Shown here: in pieces, positions 7,036 through 14,126 of the stretch
Layout: every line of letters begins with the position of its first letter
Position numbering within the stretch: the stretch's first letter is position 1
From: Allopontixanthobacter sp041741895
GTDB lineage: Bacteria > Pseudomonadota > Alphaproteobacteria > Sphingomonadales > Sphingomonadaceae
Length of the DNA: 24,104 bases
Assembly (NCBI GenBank): GCA_041741895.1
Contig: JBGSJO010000020.1
Coordinates: 1-24,104, forward strand
Direction: 5' to 3'
The notes under the pieces: generated by a model
The model's input: the letters and a program-made list of their open reading frames with translations, nothing else
Told to the model about the DNA's origin: nothing
Database searches by the model: none
Made by a program: the position numbers and the translations under genes

Positions 7036-7056
7036 ACCGCATTAATCCGATGCGGT
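7036..7056 (-). terminator. Weak hairpin at the end of the OmpA-like gene
   Basis: ACCGCAT (7036-7042) and ATGCGGT (7050-7056) form a perfect 7-bp stem with a 7-nt loop that includes the stop codon. Only a few T follow on the minus strand, so intrinsic termination is doubtful. Confidence 0.3.
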
Positions 7057-7680
7057 AATCACTTCGACCAGCGTGGCCGAACCTGGCGTCGGTTGCGGTT
7101 CAGCGCCAGTGGGCGCAGGAGCAGCAACCGGCACCCCTGGAACCGCAATGGTTACATCAACCCGGCGATTGGCTGCGCGGCCTTCTTCGTCCGGCGTGCC
7201 ATCCAACCCTGCATTTGGCGCGACCGGACGCATTTCACCAAGCGCGATGATCTTGATCCGGTCCCGGCCAACCCCGTTTTCGATCAGATGTGCCTCGACA
7301 GCTTCCGCCCTTTGCCGGGAGACGCGCAGATTGGCTTCGTCATAGCCGGACGAATCCGTGTGCCCGCGTAATGTCACTGTGCCCCCTGCCTTCATCTGGG
7401 CGGACTCGATGATCGCCGCCAATTGCGCCTTGGCCGCATCATCCAGTTCCTTGCCGCCTTGCCCGAATGATATGGCGGCATCCAGTTGGGCAAGTGGCGC
7501 TTCGACTGGCACGACTTTGGCTTCCGGCCGGAAAATCGACACCGGTTTTGTGGGGCTGGCTGCCGGTTCGGGCGTTTCTTCCGGCGCCGGCTGGTTACGC
7601 GCACAGGCGCTGAGAACGAGGAATGAAACTGCGATAAAGGCAGATGTGATGGATTTGGGTCTGGTTTTGATCATGATCAT
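7042..7680 (-). CDS. OmpA-like peptidoglycan-binding lipoprotein
   Basis: A 212-residue protein. A signal peptide with lipobox LSAC (Cys26) predicts a lipid-anchored envelope protein. A Pro-rich linker (about 30-60) leads to an OmpA C-terminal domain (about 68-178) with RGHTDSSGYDEANLRVSRQRA (from 104) and the closing NRRVDV (170-175). These hold the Asp and Arg that bind diaminopimelate in peptidoglycan in this family. The tail after 180 is Pro/Ala-rich. The ATG at 7680 overlaps the stop of the upstream antiporter (ATGA), so the two are translationally coupled. It probably ties the outer membrane to the cell wall. Any functional link with the antiporter is inference. Confidence 0.88.
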   Translation of the reverse strand: MIMIKTRPKSITSAFIAVSFLVLSACARNQPAPEETPEPAASPTKPVSIFRPEAKVVPVEAPLAQLDAAISFGQGGKELDDAAKAQLAAIIESAQMKAGGTVTLRGHTDSSGYDEANLRVSRQRAEAVEAHLIENGVGRDRIKIIALGEMRPVAPNAGLDGTPDEEGRAANRRVDVTIAVPGVPVAAPAPTGAEPQPTPGSATLVEVITASD

Positions 7681-9533
7681 GCTGGTTGGGCCTTGGGCCC
7701 GCGTTTCTCCGCATTCTTGGCAACCGCTTGTTCAGTGGTGAATTTTTGCGGCGGTGAAAAGGAAATGATCGTGTCCCCGGCACGCGGTTCGGGCCGCGAG
7801 GCATGGGTGAAAAACCGCATGGTACCGGTTTCACGAACCAGCAGCAGCATATGGGTCGATTCAGGCAGCTTTGCCTTTGCATCCGCAAACTTGAATTCAT
7901 CGGACAATTTTGTCTGGCGGAAAATCCACCCGTCTGACTGGCGCTGGTTCACATCTTCCACCCCGAACCCGGATTGGAACAGGGCCCGACCGCGTAGGGA
8001 ATCGGGCAATTTGCGGTGATCGTCCTGACCGGTAGATGCGCCCAGCTGATACACGGAATCACGCCCGATCTCATACGCGAATTCATTGCATACGAGCGCA
8101 TTATAGGCCTCGTTATCGGTCGCCGCGACCAGCACCTGGAACGGCGCCAGATCGAGATTGTGCTCGGTCGCCTCGTTCAAGATTTCGCCGTGATAGAAGG
8201 GCAGTCCCTTTTGCCGGGCCGGCGAAAGTCTCTGCCAACTGGAATCGACAACCAACACCGGGGTCTTCAATTTGTGCAATTGCTCTGCCAGGGCGATGGT
8301 CCACGGGGTACTGCCGACAATCAACAGGCCGGGGCGCGTGACCCCCTTCACCTTCAGCCAGCGCGCAACAATGTCAATCGTGAAACCATGCGCAACGATG
8401 GTGACCACCACTACAGCAAAACTGAGGCCGATCAGAACATTTCCGTCGGCATAGCCGAGTTCGGCGAGCCGCAACGCAAACAGGCCGGAAATGGCCACCA
8501 GCACAATCCCGCGCGGGGCGATCCATGCCAGGAACAGGCGCTCGTTCCAGGGGACGGAACTGAACGCCAGGCTGATCAGGATTGTGGCTGGACGCACGAG
8601 GAATAGCAGCGCCAGCAGAAACGCGCCGAAGCGCCAGTTGAAATAGGCCAGATCCTGCACCTTGAGCGAGGATGCCAGCAATACGAAAATGCCCGACACC
8701 AGAATCACGGCGATGTTCTGCTTGAACGGATGAATGCTGCGCAAACTGGACACATTCATATTGGCCAGGGCGATGCCCATTACCGTGACTGCAACCAGAC
8801 CCGCCTCATGCTCGATCTGGTTGGATACCACAAATACGGCGATGACCGTGCTCAGCAGCACCGGCACCTTCAAATATTCCGGAACAACCCCGCGCGGGAA
8901 AGCCCAAGCAATCACGGCCGCAGATGCGTAACCGATCAGTCCCGCCACAATAGCTGCGATGATCAAGGGCGGAACAACTTCGAAAATCGTTGCGTCCGGG
9001 AATTCGTTCAATTTGCGAAAATATTCATAGGCAATCACGGCGCACAGCGCGCCGGTGGGATCATTGACGATGGCTTCCCATTTGAGAATCGATGCCGGCC
9101 GCGTCTGGATGGACGATTGGCGCAGCAGCGGAATGACCACTGTCGGCCCGGTAACCACCAGAATGCCGCCGAACAGCACAGCGACCGGCCAATTCAGTCC
9201 GGCAATCCAGAAGCCTGCAAGAGAACCAAATGCCCAGCCAAGCAAGACGCCGAGGGTGGCCAAGCGTACCACTCCATCCCCGGCGTGCCGCAATTCGCGC
9301 AGATCGAGACTTAGGCCGCCTTCGAACAGGATCAGCGCAACCCCGATGGCAACCATCGGTTCAAGCAGATCGCCAAAGGCATGTTCGGGATCGAATACGC
9401 CAAATACCGGTCCGGCCAGAAATCCGGCCGCCAGCATCAGCACAATCGCCGGCCAGCCCGTGCGCCACGCAATCCATTGGGCGCCAATGCCCAATACGCC
9501 CACCAGGGCGATCACAATTGCCTGTTCTTCCAT
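7677..9533 (-). CDS. CPA1/NhaP-type Na+(K+)/H+ antiporter with C-terminal TrkA-N-like domain
   Basis: A 618-residue protein. Residues 1-395 form a 12-13-helix antiporter domain with FEGG (70-73), LVVTGPTVV (125-133), the ion-site EAIVNDP (153-159, Asn157-Asp158) and IAPRGIV (338-344), all hallmarks of the NhaP/CPA1 group. Residues 401-520 look like a regulatory Rossmann domain of the RCK/TrkA-N type: GLLIVGSTPWTIALA, then VLVVD with Asp430 at the end of beta-2, and LVAATDNEAYN. The glycine motif is not canonical. The end is hydrophilic. It exchanges monovalent cations for protons across the inner membrane. The ATG 9533 has AAGGGG five nt upstream. It is followed by the coupled OmpA-like lipoprotein. 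Confidence 0.88.
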   Translation of the reverse strand: MEEQAIVIALVGVLGIGAQWIAWRTGWPAIVLMLAAGFLAGPVFGVFDPEHAFGDLLEPMVAIGVALILFEGGLSLDLRELRHAGDGVVRLATLGVLLGWAFGSLAGFWIAGLNWPVAVLFGGILVVTGPTVVIPLLRQSSIQTRPASILKWEAIVNDPTGALCAVIAYEYFRKLNEFPDATIFEVVPPLIIAAIVAGLIGYASAAVIAWAFPRGVVPEYLKVPVLLSTVIAVFVVSNQIEHEAGLVAVTVMGIALANMNVSSLRSIHPFKQNIAVILVSGIFVLLASSLKVQDLAYFNWRFGAFLLALLFLVRPATILISLAFSSVPWNERLFLAWIAPRGIVLVAISGLFALRLAELGYADGNVLIGLSFAVVVVTIVAHGFTIDIVARWLKVKGVTRPGLLIVGSTPWTIALAEQLHKLKTPVLVVDSSWQRLSPARQKGLPFYHGEILNEATEHNLDLAPFQVLVAATDNEAYNALVCNEFAYEIGRDSVYQLGASTGQDDHRKLPDSLRGRALFQSGFGVEDVNQRQSDGWIFRQTKLSDEFKFADAKAKLPESTHMLLLVRETGTMRFFTHASRPEPRAGDTIISFSPPQKFTTEQAVAKNAEKRGPKAQPA

Positions 9534-9622
9534 CTAACCCCTTATGCAGCACCGCGGGACCAAGACAAGGAGTCACTGTAGGGCAATCAGGGCGATGCGC
9601 CAAACGGCCGATATGTCCGCGC

Positions 9623-10159
9623 TTACTTGCCGGAAAAGTGCATGATCGCCTCGACAGAGAGGCCCGCAAGCCGCAAACTGTTCGCGCCGCCCAGATCGGG
9701 CAAGTCGATTACGAACAGCGCATGATCGACCCGCGCACCGGCCATTCGCAGCAATTCGGCAGCGGCCAGCGCCGTTCCCCCGGTAGCGATCAGATCATCC
9801 ACGATCACCACATTCTGGGCATTGGTAATGGCACCGGGGTCAATCTCCAGCCGGTCCGTGCCATACTCCAGCGCATAATCGATACCGATGGTCTTGATCG
9901 GCAATTTGCCGGGCTTGCGAACCGGAACAAAGCCAAGACCCAATTTTACAGCGACTGCAGCACCGAAAATAAAGCCGCGCGCTTCCATCCCGGCAATGGC
10001 CTGCGCACCAGCCGAATGCGCTCGCCGGGCAAGATTGTCGATTGTGGCAGAAAGCCCCGGACCATGCCCGATCAGGGTAGTAATATCACGAAATTGAATG
10101 CCGGGTTCGGGAAAATCGGGAACGGTCCGAATCAGGGCTTTCAGCGCGTCGGAATCCAT
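9623..10159 (-). CDS. apt: Adenine phosphoribosyltransferase
   Basis: A 178-residue purine salvage enzyme converting adenine plus PRPP to AMP in the cytoplasm. The N-terminal FPEPGIQFRDITTL (16-29) and the PRPP-binding loop VVIVDDLIATGGTA (117-130) are diagnostic, and the length is normal for Apt. GMEARGFIFG (58-67) is the usual conserved core segment. The start ATG 10159 has a GGGGA-type site about eight nt upstream. The petABC terminator hairpin lies only 22 nt upstream of the start codon, so its own promoter must overlap that hairpin, or it depends on read-through. Confidence 0.96.
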   Translation of the reverse strand: MDSDALKALIRTVPDFPEPGIQFRDITTLIGHGPGLSATIDNLARRAHSAGAQAIAGMEARGFIFGAAVAVKLGLGFVPVRKPGKLPIKTIGIDYALEYGTDRLEIDPGAITNAQNVVIVDDLIATGGTALAAAELLRMAGARVDHALFVIDLPDLGGANSLRLAGLSVEAIMHFSGK

Positions 10160-10173
10160 GAAATCATTCCCCG

Positions 10174-10212
10174 AATATAAAGGCCCCTCGCATCGATATG
10201 ATGCAAGGGGCC
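10174..10212 (-). terminator. Intrinsic terminator of petABC
   Basis: GGCCCCT (10182-10188) pairs with AGGGGCC (10206-10212). After one C/A mismatch GCATC pairs with GATGC around a GATAT loop. On the minus strand the stem is followed by TTTATATT (complement of 10174-10181). It lies 38 nt after the petC stop. Confidence 0.8.
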
Positions 10213-10223
10213 GAAGTTCACAA
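10195..10223 (-). promoter_or_regulatory. Possible apt promoter overlapping the petABC terminator
   Basis: On the minus strand TTGTGA (10218-10223) and CATATC (10195-10200) are 17 nt apart, with 4/6 and 3/6 consensus matches. A transcript starting about seven nt later would contain only half of the hairpin. Weak, but no better site is visible before apt. Confidence 0.2.
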
Positions 10224-10250
10224 ACGCTTTGAAATGAAACCAGCGCAGGC

Positions 10251-11117
10251 TCAATCCTTGGCCTTGGCCGCCTTTTTCGGTTTCACCGCGGCCCAGACCT
10301 GCTGCTTCGCAAAGTAGGCTAGGATCGTGGCAAACAGAACGAAGCCGAGCACGGCAAAGCCGGTCTGCCGACGCTTCACCAACGTCGGTTCCGCTGTCCA
10401 CGTCAGGAACGCCGCAACGTCGGTCGCCATCTGGTCGATCGTCGGGTCGGGATTGCCGGGAGCATAGGTAACCTGTCCATCAACGGCCAGCGGCGGGGCC
10501 ATCGCGATGTTGAGGTTCGGGAAATACCGGTTGAAATTCAGGCCCGGCGGGGTGCTGAAATCCGGGAACTGCTGCGTCAATTCAGCTGGCGGGCTGGAAT
10601 AGCCGGTAAGCAAGGAGTGCACATATGCCGTGCCGTCATGACGGGCCTTGGTGATAAGCGACAGATCGGGCGGGATCGCATTGTTGTTCGCAGCGGCCGC
10701 CATGACAGTGTTTGCGTAAGGCGACGGGAAATAATCGGTCGATAGGCCAGGACGTGTCGTGGCTTCTCCGGTGTTGGGATCGATGCCGGGCACCTGGAAA
10801 CTGGCCGCTTCCGCCTTGATCTGACCTTCGTCATAGCCAAGCTGCGCGAGATCGCGAATGGCGACGAATTTCAGCGAGTGACAGGCGGCACAAACTTCCT
10901 TGTACACCTGATATCCGCGCTGAAGCTGGGCCACGTCAAATGTGCCGAAAATACCGTCGCTTGGAAGATCCAGCTTTTCGGGTTGTTCGTAAAAAACCTT
11001 TTCCGCAGTTTCCTCGCCCAGTCCCTCGGTCGCGGCAACGAACACGCCGTTGCCGAAAGACCACAACACCGCCACGGCGAAGAATAGACCTGTAAGAATT
11101 CCGAAGAGGCGGATCAT
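10251..11117 (-). CDS. petC: Cytochrome c1 of the bc1 complex
   Basis: A 288-residue haem c subunit of ubiquinol-cytochrome c reductase. An N-terminal hydrophobic segment (about 5-29) acts as signal. Covalent haem attachment is at CAACH (Cys76, Cys79, His80) in the typical EVCAACHSLKFVAIRDL context. The distal ligand is Met206 in NIAMAPPL. A C-terminal membrane anchor (about 253-272) ends in a Lys-rich cytoplasmic tail. It accepts an electron from the Rieske protein and passes it to cytochrome c in the periplasm. It is the last gene of petABC, starting 40 nt after petB, and is followed by a strong terminator. Confidence 0.96.
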   Translation of the reverse strand: MIRLFGILTGLFFAVAVLWSFGNGVFVAATEGLGEETAEKVFYEQPEKLDLPSDGIFGTFDVAQLQRGYQVYKEVCAACHSLKFVAIRDLAQLGYDEGQIKAEAASFQVPGIDPNTGEATTRPGLSTDYFPSPYANTVMAAAANNNAIPPDLSLITKARHDGTAYVHSLLTGYSSPPAELTQQFPDFSTPPGLNFNRYFPNLNIAMAPPLAVDGQVTYAPGNPDPTIDQMATDVAAFLTWTAEPTLVKRRQTGFAVLGFVLFATILAYFAKQQVWAAVKPKKAAKAKD

Positions 11118-11157
11118 GTCAGTCGCTTTCTACTAATTTTACCGATTGCCAGCGCGT

Positions 11158-12447
11158 TCAATTCGCGGCTGCGGGGCTTGCCGGGGATGCATCCTTATCG
11201 GACCCCAGGACCGATTCGGTAATCGAATAGGGCAATGGCTTGGGCTTCTCGATCGAAGAAACAATCGGGAGGATCACCAGGAAATGGAGGAAGTAATATG
11301 CGGTCGTGAGCTGGCTGAACATGATGTACGGCTCTTCAGCGTGCGTGCCGCCGAGCCAGAACAGCGCAGCCATGTCGACCACCAGGATCCAGAAGAAAAT
11401 CCGGAACAGCGGGCGGTAATGGCCCGAGCGCACGGGCGACTTGTCCAGCCACGGGAGGAAGAACCACACCAGGATCGCAGCGAACATCGCCAGCACGCCC
11501 ATCAGCTTCGCCGGGATGAAGAAGAAGTCGAAAGTAAAGGCGCGCAGGATGGCGTAGAACGGGTAGAAATACCATTCGGGTACGATCAGCGCGGGCGTGG
11601 AGAGGGGGTTGGCCTCAATGTAGTTCTCTGGATGACCTAGCGCGTTCGGCATGAAGAACACGAAGGCCAGGAAGAGCAGCAGGAACACGCCCAGCCCGAA
11701 GCCATCCTTCGCCGTGTAATAGGGGTGGAACGGCAGGGTATCGGCTTCTGTCTTGATTTCGACGCCCGTCGGATTGGACGATCCGGGGATGTGCAGCGCC
11801 CAGATATGCAGGATCACTACACCGGCGATCACGAATGGCAGAAGGAAGTGCAGGCTGAAGAAACGGTTCAGCGCGGCATTATCCGGCGCAAACCCGCCCA
11901 GCAGCCAGACCTGGATCGGCTCGCCCACCAGCGGAATGGCGCCGAACAGGCCGGTAATCACCTTCGCCCCCCAGAAGCTCATCTGGCCCCAGGGCAGGAC
12001 GTAGCCCATGAAGGCCGTTGCCATCATCAGCAGGAAAATGACCACGCCCAGCAGCCAGATCATCTCGCGCGGAGCTTTATAGGATGAATAGAAGAAGCCG
12101 CGGAAGATGTGGAGATAGATCACCACGAAGAAAAAGCTGGCGCCATTGGCGTGCGCATAGCGCATCAGCCAGCCCCAGTTTACATCGCGCATGATGTGTT
12201 CGGTGGTGGCAAAGGCGATCAGCGCATTTGGCGCATAATGCATCGCCAGTACCACGCCGGTGATGATCTGCATCACCAGGCAGAACCCGGCCAGAACACC
12301 GAAGTTCCACATATAGCTCAGATTACGCGGGACCGGATAACCTGCACCGATCGCATTATACATCAAACGCGGCAGGGGAAGCTTTTCGTCAAAATACTTC
12401 ATCAAGCCGTTGGTCGGCTGATATTCGCGGGCCCAGGGAAAACTCAT
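11158..12447 (-). CDS. petB: Cytochrome b of the bc1 complex
   Basis: A 429-residue membrane subunit with eight helices. The two b haems are held by His99 and His113 in helix B (YAHANGAS, YLHIFRG) and by His200 and His214 in helix D (SLHFLLPF, ILHIWALH), each pair 14 residues apart. The quinol-oxidation PEWY motif is Pro290-Tyr293. GGFAPDN (184-190) and DKSPVRSG near the C-terminal part are also usual. It oxidises ubiquinol and recycles electrons through the Q cycle. ATG 12447 has AAGAGG upstream and starts 16 nt after the petA stop. It is a full-length cytochrome b, not the split b6/subunit IV type. Confidence 0.97.
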   Translation of the reverse strand: MSFPWAREYQPTNGLMKYFDEKLPLPRLMYNAIGAGYPVPRNLSYMWNFGVLAGFCLVMQIITGVVLAMHYAPNALIAFATTEHIMRDVNWGWLMRYAHANGASFFFVVIYLHIFRGFFYSSYKAPREMIWLLGVVIFLLMMATAFMGYVLPWGQMSFWGAKVITGLFGAIPLVGEPIQVWLLGGFAPDNAALNRFFSLHFLLPFVIAGVVILHIWALHIPGSSNPTGVEIKTEADTLPFHPYYTAKDGFGLGVFLLLFLAFVFFMPNALGHPENYIEANPLSTPALIVPEWYFYPFYAILRAFTFDFFFIPAKLMGVLAMFAAILVWFFLPWLDKSPVRSGHYRPLFRIFFWILVVDMAALFWLGGTHAEEPYIMFSQLTTAYYFLHFLVILPIVSSIEKPKPLPYSITESVLGSDKDASPASPAAAN

Positions 12448-12463
12448 ATCTTGCCTCTTACCT

Positions 12464-13051
12464 TCATCCGACCTGAATTACTGTATCGGATGTAAATTCA
12501 TATTCCGGCACTAACAGGTTCGTCGGTGCAGGCCCTTTGCGGATCCGTCCGGCGGTATCATAGTGCGAACCGTGGCACGGGCAGAAATAGCCGCCAAATT
12601 CGCCTTTGTTTTCGCCTTCGGCAGCTCCCAGCGGAACGCAGCCGAGATGGGTGCACACGCCCATCGTCACCAGCATGTCGCCATGACCTTCCTTGGTCCG
12701 GTCGCCCAGCGTGGCCGGATCGCGCAGATCGGACAGCGCAACGTCGTTTGCCGCACTGACTTCCGCCGCGGTCAACCGGCGCACGAATAAAGGCTGCTTG
12801 CGAAACACGGCCTTGATTGCCTGGCCCGGCTCGATCATGCCGACGTCGATTTCGGTGCTGCTTTCAGCAAGGACATCCGCCGACGGAGCCATCTGGCTGA
12901 CCAGCGGATAGACCACGGCAACCCCGCCAACACCGGCAAAACTAACCGCTGCAATATTGATGAAGTCGCGCCGGCGAACACCATCTTCGCCATCGACACC
13001 AATGGCGGCGCCTGCGTTTTCCGGGTTTGCGGTGCCAGTTGTATCAGCCAT
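12464..13051 (-). CDS. petA: Rieske iron-sulfur subunit of the bc1 complex
   Basis: A 195-residue protein. A twin-arginine segment RRRDF (26-30) precedes a hydrophobic anchor (31-50), as in other bacterial Rieske proteins exported by Tat and left uncleaved. The [2Fe-2S] cluster ligands are Cys133 and His135 in CTHLGC and Cys157 and His160 in CPCHGS. Cys138 and Cys159 form the structural disulfide. It moves electrons from quinol to cytochrome c1. As first gene of petABC it follows a 313-nt non-coding leader. AAGG lies about 10 nt before the ATG at 13051. Confidence 0.96.
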   Translation of the reverse strand: MADTTGTANPENAGAAIGVDGEDGVRRRDFINIAAVSFAGVGGVAVVYPLVSQMAPSADVLAESSTEIDVGMIEPGQAIKAVFRKQPLFVRRLTAAEVSAANDVALSDLRDPATLGDRTKEGHGDMLVTMGVCTHLGCVPLGAAEGENKGEFGGYFCPCHGSHYDTAGRIRKGPAPTNLLVPEYEFTSDTVIQVG

Positions 13052-13268
13052 TCATCCAGCCTTGTTAAGTCGTCTAACGTCCGGCAGCCCAGCCGCAATC
13101 TGGAGATCCCAACATCGAGAGGTAGCCCCGTTTTGCAGCCGGTCGGGCGAATGTGGAGAAATCTTTGCCCAACGCCGGTTTGGGCGCGCTGATAGCCTTG
13201 ATTGCCTGCCCTGCCAACCGCCTTTTTGGCACTGCCTGTTCGGTTTTCCGCAATCGCTGACCCTCGGT

Positions 13269-13296
13269 ATTTTCTGTCGCGCGAAGTTTATGACAA
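13269..13296 (-). promoter_or_regulatory. Candidate petABC promoter
   Basis: On the minus strand TTGTCA (13291-13296) is 5/6 to the -35 consensus and GAAAAT (13269-13274) is 4/6 to the -10, with 16 nt between them. It lies in the only AT-rich patch of the gap. Confidence 0.3.
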
Positions 13297-13344
13297 CATG
13301 GGCCAAACTGCGGTATGGCAATGGACGCAATCCGTAGCGGTACA

Positions 13345-13363
13345 GGCGCGCTGAAACCGCGCC
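13345..13363 (-). terminator. Possible hairpin after pgeF
   Basis: GGCGCG (13345-13350) and CGCGCC (13358-13363) form a 6-bp GC stem with a 7-nt loop, immediately after the pgeF stop. It lacks a T-run, so it may only protect the transcript end. Confidence 0.35.
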
Positions 13364-13364
13364 G

Positions 13365-14126
13365 CTATTGCGGTATTGAGATCAGGCTGATCTGGCGGCC
13401 ATAAGTCCCCTCCCCCCGATGCGACGACCTGCGGTAGGAGAAAAAGCGTGTATCGTCTGCATAGGTGTCGAGGCCAAGGCGCTCAATGCTGCCGATTCCG
13501 CTCTCGGCCAGCCGGGATGCGACATAGGCTTCGAGGTCGAACTGGCTATGACCGGGTTGGCCGGGAAAGAAAAATCTGTCTGCGTCCGTTCCGAAGTGAT
13601 CGCGAAATCCTGTGTCCACTTCATAACTGACCTGCGCGATACATGGCCCGATCGCAGCACAAATCCGGGCCGGTTCTGCCCCCAATTGCGCCATAGCGGC
13701 GACGGTCGATGCAATAATCCCGTCATGCGCGCCGCGCCACCCGGCATGGGCTGCGCCGACAATGCCCGCTTCTTTGTCCGCCAGCAGGACCGGTGCGCAA
13801 TCGGCTGTGACAATCCCCAGCAGCAATCCGGGCCGGTCTGTGACCAGCGCATCGGCGCGTGGGCGATCCGCCAGGGCCCGTGCCTCGCGGACAATCACGG
13901 CATCGGGGGAATGGATCTGAAACGGAGTGACCAGGTGTGATCCCGGCATAACGGCTGAAACGGCCAAGCGGCGGTTTTCAGCCACTGCGGCATCATCATC
14001 CTGCGCGCCCAATCCGGCATTCAGCCCAGCGACCACTCCGGTTGAGACACCCCCGCGCCGACCAAGGAAACCGTGCGGCACGCCGTCCAGAACAGCGGCG
14101 CGGATGACTTCAGCCCCTTCAGCCAA
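13365..14126 (-). CDS. pgeF: PgeF/YfiH-type multicopper-like protein (peptidoglycan editing factor, purine nucleoside phosphorylase family)
   Basis: A 253-residue protein of the laccase-domain (DUF152) family. The metal-site motifs are QIHSPD (His72), VTADCAPVLL (Cys110), AHAGWRG (His127) and IGPCI (159-163). Family members have been described as purine nucleoside phosphorylases or adenosine deaminases, and in E. coli as an enzyme that edits wrong peptide residues in cell-wall precursors. The start is TTG 14126, eight nt inside pepN: an in-frame stop lies four codons upstream, and the resulting N-terminus has the expected length before PHGFLGRRGGVS. It is probably coupled to pepN. The exact substrate in this organism is not deducible. 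Confidence 0.88.
   Translation of the reverse strand: MAEGAEVIRAAVLDGVPHGFLGRRGGVSTGVVAGLNAGLGAQDDDAAVAENRRLAVSAVMPGSHLVTPFQIHSPDAVIVREARALADRPRADALVTDRPGLLLGIVTADCAPVLLADKEAGIVGAAHAGWRGAHDGIIASTVAAMAQLGAEPARICAAIGPCIAQVSYEVDTGFRDHFGTDADRFFFPGQPGHSQFDLEAYVASRLAESGIGSIERLGLDTYADDTRFFSYRRSSHRGEGTYGRQISLISIPQ

Larger units (their letters stand above)
13052..13364. other. Non-coding leader upstream of petABC
   Basis: This 313-nt gap between pgeF and petA holds the possible hairpin just after pgeF and a candidate promoter (both listed separately). From that promoter the untranslated leader would be about 210 nt. The minus-strand leader is not obviously coding in any frame. No known riboswitch or RNA gene was recognised. 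Confidence 0.5.

Noticed and set aside
8016..9314. Two plus-strand open frames of about 195 codons
   Set aside because: Both are antisense to the antiporter and have shadow composition without motifs.
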